Of a stretch of 14,391 bases of DNA, positions 7,408-14,391 are shown piece after piece. The DNA comes from Mycobacterium sp. (GTDB lineage Bacteria; Actinomycetota; Actinomycetes; Mycobacteriales; Mycobacteriaceae). Below the pieces are notes generated by a model that was not told the origin of the DNA, ran no database searches, and saw only the letters and a program-made list of their open reading frames with translations. Made by a program: the position numbers and the translations under genes. Within the stretch, counting starts at the first letter, position 1, and each line of letters opens with the position of its first letter. The stretch covers positions 1-14,391 of the forward strand of contig JAHBAP020000442.1 in the NCBI GenBank assembly GCA_018500005.2. The letters are read 5' to 3'.

Positions 7408-7422
7408 ACTGGTTGGACCAAC
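7408..7422. promoter_or_regulatory. FadR/GntR-type operator above the former GNAT-GntR operon
   Basis: ACTGGTTGGACCAAC has the TGG-N5-CCA core and matches the 2016-2030 site at 14 of 15 positions. It ends 38 bases above the GTG start of the GNAT fragment, a position suited to repression of the operon that encodes the FCD regulator. An extra half-site-like ACCAACCGA lies at 7382-7390. The IS21 insertion now puts 2.7 kb between this site and the regulator gene. Autoregulation is inferred from position and repetition. Confidence 0.6.
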
Positions 7423-7472
7423 GATGATCCCGCGGAGGCCCGTCCGGCCGCGTACCTCGTTAGTTAGCCATG

Positions 7473-10076
7473 CTAGCTATGGCCAGCACCGTGCTGGTGA
7501 GCCCAAATCGCTCTCACCACGCGCGCACCGTCATCGGTTAGCCGCATTGGGCGTTCGTGCCAGGCGCGGATCAGCAACGTCATGCCGAGTTCGCGTTCTA
7601 TCCGGTTGATCTGGTTGTTCAGCGTGCATGTGGCGAGGCCGAGGTCGGCTGCAGCGATGCTCATGTTGGCGTAGTTGCTCGCTTCCGCGAATCGTTGGAG
7701 ACGTTCCCATCCTCGGATTCCCGTTAGTGCTGGTCTGATCAAGTCCGGGGCTGCGGCCGCGAACCTCTGTGCGGCTAACGCGGCGCTCTGGCTGCGCGCC
7801 CCCCGTCCGCGCATTGGTATCGCGTGAATTTTCGCCCAGCGCGCAACGTTGGCGCCGCTCATCCCGATGTCGCGGCCGATGTCTGGGAGTGCGCGGCCGC
7901 GGTTCACGTACTGGTCGTATAGCCAGTCTCGGGTGATCGGCGGTAGGCGCCGTTCGCGCAGCACGATTTGGTAGTCGCCGGCGAGGCGCGCGATCGTCTG
8001 GCTGCTGACGCCGAAGACCTTCGCGATGGCACCCAAAGGCATGTGCTCATGGTGGTAGAGCTTGATGAAGTGGTCGCGGAGGAGTGCTGTTTTGACCCTG
8101 GCGTAGGCCCGGTTGTGGTTCAGCGGCCACGACACATCCTCGGGCGGCGCCTCGCGCGGCGCAGGGTGTGTCGCAAGAAGGTGGCGCACTACGTCGAGGC
8201 CTGTAGCTAATTCGGCTGCGGCGTTGCCGAGTTTCTTCTTTCCCGCAGCGTTGACCGCATCGTGCAGTTCGCCGATGCTGATCGCTTTTGGATTGGCGCC
8301 CGGAAGCGCGAGTCCGTCCAGAAAACTCGTTGGCGGCTGCCAGGTCAGGGGTTCTGTCTCGATTCCGCAGCCGGCAAGGAATGCACGTGCATTTGCATCG
8401 AGCTCGCAGGCCAGTTCAGGAGTTAGGTATTGGGGGAAGTCCGCGACTTGAGTTCGGAAGCCTTCGTCGTTGACGGCCCACGGTGCGACGCTCGCAGGGA
8501 GCCCGCTGATGCGCTCGAACATGTAGCACCGTGCGATTCTGGCGCGTGCCGTCCTTGCTCCCGGGGTGGCGGTGTTGCGGCAGATCTGCGCCCAGGCATC
8601 GTCCGACAGCAGCGCTGCGTAGTCCAGCCGGCGGCGTCGGTCGTAGTCGATCGGCACGTCGTGGTGCCGCAGGTAGGTCGCCATCCGGAGCAGAGCAGCA
8701 CGAACATCGCTCCACTGCGGATGTTTCTCAAATAGCTGCAGTACCCGCGACACCGCCTGCCCGTTGGCTGGGCTGTTGATCGACCGGGCCGCGTCGTTGA
8801 GTTTGATCCTGCTTCCGACAAGCAGCAAGGCAACCGACAAAGCTGGAGCCAGGTAGCGCTGGTGGCAGTTCGGAATCGCCAGTCTCAGCGACCATTGCGC
8901 CCACAACACGACTGGTAGCCGATCCGCCGGTATACCTCCGTCTGCCGGCGCGGCGGGCATGGGCGCGCCGATGCGGTAGCGCAGCTGGTCGCTGACCTTG
9001 AGCATCGGCCCGAGGGCTGAGAGCTGGACTCCCGTGAGTACGGGTGAGGTACGTTTTCCCCAACCGAGCCTGGTTCCGCTGACGGCGAATCCGCGGTCAC
9101 GGGATGAGGCCACAAGCCAGCGCAGACGTTCACCGGCAGACGCCACGTCCGGGTTTTCCAACGTCTGCAACGCGATGACCACTCCTGCCGCGGCGGCGGC
9201 TGACCAAGCCGGTGCCGAAAGTCCAGGGCGCACAGTTGACTGGACACGACGATTCGGCAATACAGACCGCGCGATGGCGTCTCTATGCGCTGCAGCCAGA
9301 TCCGGTGGCAATACCGTCTGCAATTCGTCAGCTCGGGCGTAGGCCAATGCACGGCCGGCGATGGCTCGAATATCGGCGAGAACAGCAATCCGGTGCTGCG
9401 GTCTTGCCTCATAGACGCCGAACTCACTGGCCTCGGCGTCAATCACAGTGTTGACGACTCGCTGGGCGCGGATGGCGGGGTGGTCGGCGTCGAACATGAC
9501 GACGGGGGTGGTCGTCAGATTCGCGTGGCACCGATCCGCACTACGCCCCGTCGATACCCCGGCAGGCTCCCCGCAGCGACCGGGTTGGGGAATGACATTG
9601 TTGATGTGGGTCCGGCGCCGCTGAGCGGTCCCGCACTTCACGCAGACGTCGGCAAGCAAGCAATTGTGACTGATGCAGGCGAAGGCCCAGCCGAGTCGCC
9701 ACGCCAACTGCCACCTTCCACCGCTGTCCGCCAAACACATTGGGCAGAAACGAGAAGCGTGCCCTGCGCTCCACGGAAACGCCCGGTTCAGCGTCCCGGT
9801 GTCGCTGTTGATCCGTACCGCCGAGCCTGAGTACTTCGATAGCGTCATACGTTTCAGCCGCTCACTGCTGACCCCCGTCGCCGTACCAATCATCTCAGCT
9901 TCGGTGGAAGACAGCCGGATCATCCACGAGCCGATGTGCTGCTGGTGCGCTGCGCTCAATCCGACCGCTTCCAATAAGTCACCAAACGCGCAATGGGTAC
10001 GGTGCGCCAAGGCTTCCAGCCACGAGTCCAACGCTTCCCGGTCTGTCGGGGCGACGCGGATCGGGAGTGCTCGCAC
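7473..10076 (-). CDS. tniQ: TniQ/TnsD-family target-site selector with C-terminal HTH and LysR-type DNA-binding domains
   Basis: An 867-residue protein starting at GTG 10076, six bases after tnsC. The N-terminal TniQ domain opens LPIRVAPTDREALDSWL. Its zinc site is C111-x2-C114 (FCPMCLADSG), then C134-x2-H137 and C145-x2-C148. TniQ/TnsD proteins bind the target DNA or a guide complex and recruit TnsC. The remaining ~700 residues are much longer than a minimal TniQ and fit the TnsD size class. Residues ~670-719 (PLGAIAKVFGVSSQTIARLA) and ~720-759 (LPDIGRDIGMSGANVARWAK) look like two HTH modules. Residues ~789-867 read as a LysR-type winged HTH (RLQRFAEASNYANMSIAAAD, LNNQINRIERELGMTLLIRA, then MRLTDDGARVV). 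This suggests recognition of a fixed chromosomal site. The target itself is not identifiable here. Confidence 0.9.
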   Translation of the reverse strand: MRALPIRVAPTDREALDSWLEALAHRTHCAFGDLLEAVGLSAAHQQHIGSWMIRLSSTEAEMIGTATGVSSERLKRMTLSKYSGSAVRINSDTGTLNRAFPWSAGHASRFCPMCLADSGGRWQLAWRLGWAFACISHNCLLADVCVKCGTAQRRRTHINNVIPQPGRCGEPAGVSTGRSADRCHANLTTTPVVMFDADHPAIRAQRVVNTVIDAEASEFGVYEARPQHRIAVLADIRAIAGRALAYARADELQTVLPPDLAAAHRDAIARSVLPNRRVQSTVRPGLSAPAWSAAAAAGVVIALQTLENPDVASAGERLRWLVASSRDRGFAVSGTRLGWGKRTSPVLTGVQLSALGPMLKVSDQLRYRIGAPMPAAPADGGIPADRLPVVLWAQWSLRLAIPNCHQRYLAPALSVALLLVGSRIKLNDAARSINSPANGQAVSRVLQLFEKHPQWSDVRAALLRMATYLRHHDVPIDYDRRRRLDYAALLSDDAWAQICRNTATPGARTARARIARCYMFERISGLPASVAPWAVNDEGFRTQVADFPQYLTPELACELDANARAFLAGCGIETEPLTWQPPTSFLDGLALPGANPKAISIGELHDAVNAAGKKKLGNAAAELATGLDVVRHLLATHPAPREAPPEDVSWPLNHNRAYARVKTALLRDHFIKLYHHEHMPLGAIAKVFGVSSQTIARLAGDYQIVLRERRLPPITRDWLYDQYVNRGRALPDIGRDIGMSGANVARWAKIHAIPMRGRGARSQSAALAAQRFAAAAPDLIRPALTGIRGWERLQRFAEASNYANMSIAAADLGLATCTLNNQINRIERELGMTLLIRAWHERPMRLTDDGARVVRAIWAHQHGAGHS

Positions 10077-10082
10077 GGTTGG

Positions 10083-11207
10083 CTATCCCGCCTTGCCGAT
10101 TCTGGTGGTTAACCTTCCCGCGTCGAAGGCTAATTGCATTTCCCTGCAGGCGTCTTCGGATGCCTGGTCGCTCTTCACCGAGTCCAGCAGTTCGCGGTTG
10201 AGGATTTCAGCCCCGGTTCGAACAGCCCGTTGGCACCCTCTGTTGAGCAAGGTCATCAGCGAGCCGATGTGACCGGTGCTGCGGGCGAAGAGATAGTCGC
10301 CCAGGTCGTGCGCCAGCATGCCAGGGTACTTATCGGCCAGAACCACCCTCTGCTCCAGAGCAAGAAGCAGCTGTCTCCACTCGCGCCTACCTTGGTCAGT
10401 GTCAATGTTGAACGGGCGCATATCGAGCTTTGTTGTACGCCTGCCCGTTTGAGCGATCACCGCGTCCTCGTAGGTGTGACCTTCAGAGAACAGGCCTCTC
10501 GCCCCTAATCCAACGCCGACGAAGACCAGGGTCACTGGAAACTCGTTGGCGATGTACTTGAAGTGATTGCTGATCTCTACCCCGACGGTGTTGCGCCAGC
10601 GCAGAAAGTGCAGGTCATCGACGATGAGCAACTTTGTTTCACACGTCAGGACGCAGTCCAAGGCGCGGTGAGCGAAGTGCGCAGCATTGCCGCGGGATAC
10701 CCCCGGATGGGCAAAGAACGACAACATCGCCCGGTTGAACTCGACCATGCCGGTATTGCCGGTCAACCCGACTCGGCATACCGGCCAACGCTCATGGCCC
10801 GCGCTGGTCTGGGCCCCCTGGTCCTTGATTTCGCGCCGGTGAAACTTCTTGGCGAAATCAAGGACAGATGTAGTCTTCCCGAGTCCGGGAAAGGCATCGA
10901 TCGCCACCGCACCTTTGGCCTTGTCGCCGTCCTGGGCGTTGCTATCGACGATGTCCCACAAGTCTTCATGCAACGCAGCCAGCTGCGGTGTTCTGATCGG
11001 GCCGAGATTGGCGTGCCACTCGCGGCGCTGCCGGTTGTAGGCGTCGTAGGCCTCTTCTCGGAGGTCCTCAAGTTCCCTACGTGTCAACGGCTCCGGCGGG
11101 ATCCGCGCAGCGGTGTTCACGAACCGCTGCCACCCTTCCTTGCGGGCCAACGTCAGGTTGTCCAACCGGGACTCGGTCACTTCTTGGGCGGAATCTCTGT
11201 TGGCCAT
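10083..11207 (-). CDS. tnsC: Tn7-like transposition regulator, AAA+ ATPase (TnsC/TniB)
   Basis: A 374-residue AAA+ ATPase. The Walker A motif is FPGLGKTT (residues 106-113), with Ala in place of the first glycine of the loop. Walker B is LLIVDDLH (193-200), followed by a sensor-like VTLVFVGVGL and a C-terminal STGHIGSLMTLLNRG segment shared with TniB proteins. Family members form ATP-dependent filaments on DNA that link the target selector to the transposase and mediate target immunity. The size is much closer to TniB (about 300-350) than to Tn7 TnsC (about 555), although it works with a TnsA-TnsB pair. Its ATG shares one base with the tnsB stop (TGATG), indicating translational coupling. Confidence 0.92.
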   Translation of the reverse strand: MANRDSAQEVTESRLDNLTLARKEGWQRFVNTAARIPPEPLTRRELEDLREEAYDAYNRQRREWHANLGPIRTPQLAALHEDLWDIVDSNAQDGDKAKGAVAIDAFPGLGKTTSVLDFAKKFHRREIKDQGAQTSAGHERWPVCRVGLTGNTGMVEFNRAMLSFFAHPGVSRGNAAHFAHRALDCVLTCETKLLIVDDLHFLRWRNTVGVEISNHFKYIANEFPVTLVFVGVGLGARGLFSEGHTYEDAVIAQTGRRTTKLDMRPFNIDTDQGRREWRQLLLALEQRVVLADKYPGMLAHDLGDYLFARSTGHIGSLMTLLNRGCQRAVRTGAEILNRELLDSVKSDQASEDACREMQLAFDAGRLTTRIGKAG

Positions 11208-13357
11208 CAGGCGTCGTCCAGTGCCTCGGCGTAGAAGTCGGTGGCGTAGTCGTCGAGTTCGTCTCCAACGTCGTCATCGCCGATCTCAGGATCGGGTTCG
11301 TCAATCGCCTCGTGCAGGTCCGCTACAGCGGGGGGAGCTGCTGTCGCCAGCACACGAGCGACCGACGGCAGGGTGGCGACCTCTCCCTCTGTCTCCGCCT
11401 TGTCGATCAGTGTGGCGTCGCGCGAGAGTCGCAACGCCATGCGGCGTTCCACCAGCGTGGATCCCAGACCGAGGTTCCACCGCTCCAACAGATCCGATAC
11501 CGCAAGCCGATCGTCGGGGTAGGTGTACTTCGCGGCTGCGAGCTTGCGCGCGAATTGCAGCGCATCCTCGCTGAGCGGCATCTGCATCGACGGGGCGTGC
11601 TCCCACATCAGCGTGTGCCACTTCCGTGTGTCCGGGTCGCGGAAGTAGGCCCGGGTGATGTCGTCGGGATCGTGGTGAATGGGCCAGCGGCCCTTCGCTT
11701 TCCCGGTGTACGGGCTGGTCATATTCCTATACGGATTGAGAGCTGGACCGTTGTAGCGGCGGGAACCGAAGTCCACCCCGTAGTGCTGGATCTTGCGGAA
11801 ATCGGTCTTGAGGAACTCATAGGCCAGGTCGGGATCGCGGGGAACCTCGATGTAGCCGGCGCGGGCGACACCGTGCTCGAACATCTGTGCCGGGGACATC
11901 CGCAAACCTGGCACATGTGGGTCGATCAGGCTGTCATGCGGCCGACGGTGATACACCACGGCCACCCACTCCCGGATGATCGCCTCCAGCTCGTCAAGAT
12001 AGAAGAACGCTTCCGATTCCGGGTCCAGCCCGCGGGAATGCACATCTGGACCCTTGTATCCCGGCAAGGCTTGCAGCAGGTCCTCCCGGATGGTGCGAAA
12101 GAACCTCTCCACCGGCCCCTTGTCACGGCCGGTCCGCAGCCGGGCGGGTTGGATCGAAATCCCCATCCGCTGACACACGCTTGTCAGGTGCTGCGACACA
12201 TAGATTCTGCCGTGGTCGATCACGATCGTCTCCGGCACGATCGCCGGGCCGGCCGCCCCGACCAGCGGCCCCTCGATCGCCGTGACGTCGATCAACACCG
12301 AGCGCGGGACACCGTGCACGGGCCACACCGCGGACGGCGGCCACTGTTCCCCCGCCGGCAGTGGCCGGTAGGACTGGTACAACACCGCTGCCGCATCTAC
12401 CGACTTCGTCGACACCGGCGTCAGCCGGATCCCGACGACACAGCGGGTGTACCAGTCCATGGCGATCGTCAGCTCGGCTTGAACCCACCGCAAGGTGATC
12501 GGGTCCAGCGCGAACACATCCAGTCGGGTGGTGTCCATCAGCAGGTACTCCCCTGGCCGGGTCGGCCGCAGTCTCCCGTAGACACCGTCCGGTCGATCCG
12601 CGATGTCCCGATTGCGCTTGGTGCTCAGCCGAAACGTCGGATGCCGCTGTTCCAACTGCTCAAGCACCCGATACGCCGTGGCCCGACTCGGCACTTGCAC
12701 GGTATCGGTCCCGTACCGCGCCGCGACCCGGGCACTGGCGCGATCAATCACCATCGCCCGCGACGGCCGCGACTGTTCGGTGTGCTCGACCATCACCTCG
12801 AGTGCTACTTCTACCCACCGCTGGTCGACGACGCCCAAAGGCTTGGAACGGGTGACCGATGTGCGGGCAAGACCGGCCTCCCCATACTGGCGGAAATCGG
12901 CCACCCACTGCTGGATGGTGCGCAGACTCACGCCGAGCTCGGCGGCTTTGGCTTTGTACCGTGCGGTCAGGCTCATCCCGGGCCCGTACGGCGAGCGCGG
13001 CTCACCAGGAATCGCCAGTTCGACTGCACCGCAGCGGTATCCGGTCAGCACCTCGCGAATGTGTGCAGCCCGCTCGGCCAATTCCGCCCTGTCGCTGTCG
13101 CTCAGCGCGGACAAGACGACACCGGCGGGTTCCACGGAATCCTCAGAGCCGACGCCGGCCGTATCCGGGACAACCACGGCGCGATGGCTGCCCACCAAGT
13201 GCTGCAAAGCCACACGGACAATCGCACCCTGCCCATGACATTGACGCAGCACTGCCTCCGTGCCCGCCGGCCCCGCATGCAGTTCCGCGATCTCCAGCAG
13301 TTCCCCGTCGTAGATCACCCGCGTCCCCACCCCGAGTCTCACCGTGCAAGTGCTCAT
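11207..13357 (-). CDS. tnsB: Tn7-like DDE transposase TnsB (Mu/rve family)
   Basis: A 716-residue transposase, similar in length to Tn7 TnsB. ATG 13357 is chosen because AAAGGA lies about 8 bases upstream and it forms an ATGA overlap with the tnsA stop; the longer frame to 13432 would overlap tnsA deeply. An N-terminal HTH (AELGVSLRTIQQWVADFRQY) serves end binding. The catalytic triad is D275 (EYLLMDTTRLDVF), D381 (ETIVIDHGRIYV) and E417 (RDKGPVERFFRTIRE); the last two are 35 residues apart, the classic D-35-E spacing. A Mu-type C-terminal beta domain follows (HYGVDFGSRRYNG). TnsB cuts and joins the 3' ends of the element, while TnsA cuts the 5' ends. Confidence 0.95.
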   Translation of the reverse strand: MSTCTVRLGVGTRVIYDGELLEIAELHAGPAGTEAVLRQCHGQGAIVRVALQHLVGSHRAVVVPDTAGVGSEDSVEPAGVVLSALSDSDRAELAERAAHIREVLTGYRCGAVELAIPGEPRSPYGPGMSLTARYKAKAAELGVSLRTIQQWVADFRQYGEAGLARTSVTRSKPLGVVDQRWVEVALEVMVEHTEQSRPSRAMVIDRASARVAARYGTDTVQVPSRATAYRVLEQLEQRHPTFRLSTKRNRDIADRPDGVYGRLRPTRPGEYLLMDTTRLDVFALDPITLRWVQAELTIAMDWYTRCVVGIRLTPVSTKSVDAAAVLYQSYRPLPAGEQWPPSAVWPVHGVPRSVLIDVTAIEGPLVGAAGPAIVPETIVIDHGRIYVSQHLTSVCQRMGISIQPARLRTGRDKGPVERFFRTIREDLLQALPGYKGPDVHSRGLDPESEAFFYLDELEAIIREWVAVVYHRRPHDSLIDPHVPGLRMSPAQMFEHGVARAGYIEVPRDPDLAYEFLKTDFRKIQHYGVDFGSRRYNGPALNPYRNMTSPYTGKAKGRWPIHHDPDDITRAYFRDPDTRKWHTLMWEHAPSMQMPLSEDALQFARKLAAAKYTYPDDRLAVSDLLERWNLGLGSTLVERRMALRLSRDATLIDKAETEGEVATLPSVARVLATAAPPAVADLHEAIDEPDPEIGDDDVGDELDDYATDFYAEALDDA

Positions 13358-14091
13358 GGTCGCGGTCCTTTCGTCAGGATGGCCTCGCTGCTGAGGGACT
13401 TCGACAGATCGGTGGTGAAGTACTGGTTCCACATGGTGTGCAGAACGGCTGATCGCACCAAGGCTGGCGGCTGGCCGATGTCGATGCTGAAGGCCTCACC
13501 CAAGGTCTGCCCGGGAATCTCTTCTCGGCGAACAGCTGCCAGCAGCTCGTCATCGAAGCACCGCGGATTGCGGAATCCCGCAAGGAATCGGATGTTGGCG
13601 AGCTCGGCCGCGGGTGGTTCGCTCCACACCTCGTAGCGCCAACCACGCAGCTCGACGACAGACTTGGTCCATTCAAGGGTGAAGGCAACCTGCGGATTAT
13701 CCAGCAGCGCAGCAGGTTTGACATCGACCACAATCGGTTCCTGATCATCGACCAGTAGGAAGTCCGGAACATGGCGCCGCAATCGACCACCCACGACGGC
13801 TTTCAGCAGAAAGGGCTGCGCAACAATCCGATGCACCGCGGCGTCGTGATCCGCATACAGCAGCCGGGACAACTCCAGACGCGACTCATAGATGACATGC
13901 GCGCTCTCCGTCGATGACCAGTAGATACCCGAATAGTGCTTCTGGCCCCGGTGCCACCTGAAGGTCCGCCACGGCATCGCCGCGGTGAGCAAGTCGACGC
14001 TCGCATGCCCCCAGGCGCTCAACTGCTCAGCCAGGGTCTCTCTGTTCCGAACGGAAACCGTCACATCGGCGGTCCGTTCGCCACCGGACAC
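13354..14091 (-). CDS. tnsA: Tn7-like endonuclease TnsA
   Basis: A 245-residue protein with a PD-(D/E)XK nuclease core: E69 in VIYESRLELSRLL, D110 in RHVPDFLLVDD and K125 in IVVDVKPA. These correspond to E63, D114 and K132 of Tn7 TnsA, with Asp in the place of Gln130. The C-terminal half (GQTLGEAFSIDI onwards) fits the winged-helix part that contacts TnsC. TnsA makes the 5' cuts that allow true cut-and-paste; elements without it form cointegrates. The start used is GTG 14091. An internal GTG at 14064 is possible, and no strong ribosome-binding site decides between them. It is the first gene of the operon; the end sequences of the element lie just upstream. Confidence 0.93.
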   Translation of the reverse strand: MSGGERTADVTVSVRNRETLAEQLSAWGHASVDLLTAAMPWRTFRWHRGQKHYSGIYWSSTESAHVIYESRLELSRLLYADHDAAVHRIVAQPFLLKAVVGGRLRRHVPDFLLVDDQEPIVVDVKPAALLDNPQVAFTLEWTKSVVELRGWRYEVWSEPPAAELANIRFLAGFRNPRCFDDELLAAVRREEIPGQTLGEAFSIDIGQPPALVRSAVLHTMWNQYFTTDLSKSLSSEAILTKGPRP

Positions 14092-14176
14092 CCCTCGACG
14101 CTCTCACCCCGCGAGTGCAATCCGTCGGATGCCGAACCCGGCGTGTCTCACGACCACTGCACAAATGCAGCGGCGA

Positions 14177-14214
14177 TGCAGTCAAGCGTGAGAATGTGCA
14201 GTCAAACTTGAGAA
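14177..14214. repeat. Two tandem 18-base direct repeats upstream of tnsA
   Basis: TGCAGTCAAGCGTGAGAA (14177-14194) and TGCAGTCAAACTTGAGAA (14197-14214) are identical at 16 of 18 positions, at a 20-base period (about two helical turns). Their place between tnsA and the presumed terminal sites fits an operator for autoregulation, or inner transposase-binding sites. Confidence 0.75.
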
Positions 14215-14230
14215 GCTACACAACTGTAGG

Positions 14231-14369
14231 TTCCGCTTTCCGTTGGCGAAGTGACACCTTGCTGAGCTATGTCTTCTGCGATTTCCGCCCACCTTGGCGA
14301 GCGGGTTTTTCCGCTTTTCGTGGCGAATCCGAGAACCGTACGGTTGATCAGATCTGATCCCGGCGAACA
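14231..14369. repeat. Candidate TnsB-binding sites and right terminus of the Tn7-like element
   Basis: Three copies of TTCCGC-N(6-7)-TGGCGA occur at about 14231-14250, 14283-14301 and 14309-14327. A partial fourth, CGGCGAACA, ends at 14369. Read inward on the - strand the outer copy gives TGTTCGCCGGGA, and the others give TTCGCCA...GCGGAA. Tn7-like ends begin with TGT and carry several ~20-base TnsB sites, so 14369 is a reasonable terminus. The following ATCGT would be one copy of a 5-base duplication. The fourth copy is weak beyond TTCGCC. An alternative TGTCA terminus exists at 14256. Confidence 0.5.
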
Positions 14370-14391
14370 ATCGTGCTCCATCTTCGATGCG

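Larger units (their letters stand above)
7473..14369 (-). mobile_element. Tn7-like transposition module (tnsA-tnsB-tnsC-tniQ) with candidate right end
   Basis: Four genes run without gaps on the - strand in the canonical Tn7 order: nuclease, DDE transposase, AAA+ regulator, target selector. Beyond tnsA lies a ~280-base non-coding stretch with repeats that fit TnsB-binding sites and a TGT terminus, as expected for the end next to tnsA. No TnsE, resolvase, Cas proteins or CRISPR array is present. The inner limit given here is only the tniQ stop codon. No matching end is visible between tniQ and the GNAT operon, so the element may extend further left with cargo, or may have lost that end. The 14369 boundary is a proposal. 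Confidence 0.7.
14092..14391. other. Non-coding end region of the Tn7-like element
   Basis: Three hundred bases without a convincing gene, visibly less GC-rich than the rest from about 14215 on. From left to right it contains a short dyad CTGCA-CAAA-TGCAG (14157-14170), two tandem 18-base repeats (14177-14214), four TGGCGA/CGGCGA repeats (14231-14369) and 22 bases after the proposed terminus. The tnsA promoter must also lie here. On the - strand each tandem repeat contains TTGACT, which is like a -35 element, but I see no convincing -10. Confidence 0.7.

Noticed and set aside
7483..7497. Perfect short palindrome CCAGCACCGTGCTGG as terminator or transposon end
   Set aside because: It lies inside the last codons of tniQ and encodes HQHGAG; there is no T-run and it is unrelated to the other end repeats.
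11081..13636. An 851-codon open frame on the + strand
   Set aside because: It lies antisense to tnsB and has no recognisable domain; the - strand frame carries the full DDE motif set. It is a high-GC shadow.
14251..14256. GTGACA as the transposon terminus (TGTCACTTCGCCAAC read inward)
   Set aside because: It is plausible by itself, but would leave two or three further copies of the same repeat family outside the element; the outer TGT at 14369 explains all copies. Kept only as an alternative.
1..14391. CRISPR array, Cas genes, tRNA or rRNA genes that would define a CAST or an attachment tRNA
   Set aside because: No regularly spaced repeat-spacer pattern, no Cas-like protein and no cloverleaf-like sequence was recognised.

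Overview
The window is high-GC actinobacterial DNA, most likely from a mycobacterium (Mycolicibacterium-type). The basis is the codon usage, the Ala/Pro-rich exported protein with its short hydrophobic leader, and the S53 (sedolisin) exopeptidase genes. The species cannot be named from this sequence. It reads as a small secreted-protein locus hit by an IS21-family insertion, next to a Tn7-like transposition module.

Left part (1-4674): the 3' end of one S53 peptidase gene on the + strand faces a second, complete S53 peptidase gene on the - strand. The two 3' ends form a near-perfect inverted repeat with a long hairpin at its centre. The complete peptidase is divergent from a gene for an exported 423-residue protein. 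Between them lies a 15-base FadR-like operator (ACTGGTTGAACCAAC). Convergent with the exported-protein gene is a GntR/FadR-type regulator with an FCD domain. It was once co-transcribed with a GNAT acetyltransferase gene.

Middle (4675-7341): a complete IS21-family element (2667 bases) with TGT...ACA ends, three 22-base-spaced repeats in each end and a 6-base target duplication (TCGAAA). It carries istB and an istA broken by a one-base frameshift. It sits in codons 10-12 of the GNAT gene. Removing the IS and one TSD copy restores an in-frame 191-residue GNAT that starts at GTG 7370. Just upstream of that start is a second copy of the operator (ACTGGTTGGACCAAC, 7408-7422). The insertion has therefore separated the GNAT-regulator operon from its promoter and operator.

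Right part (7473-14391): a four-gene, tightly coupled Tn7-like operon on the - strand: tnsA (PD-(D/E)XK nuclease), tnsB (DDE transposase), a TniB-sized tnsC (AAA+ ATPase) and an 867-residue TniQ/TnsD target selector. The TniQ protein is unusual: after the zinc-binding TniQ head it carries a long tail with two HTH-like modules and a C-terminal LysR-type winged HTH. The 300 bases beyond tnsA contain a tandem 20-base-period repeat and a family of TTCGCC...GCGGAA repeats that look like TnsB-binding sites. They lead to a candidate terminus ending in ACA at 14369. I could not find a matching opposite end between tniQ and the neighbouring operon. Either the left end has been lost, or the genes to the left are cargo and the other end lies outside the window. 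No rRNA, tRNA or CRISPR array was seen.
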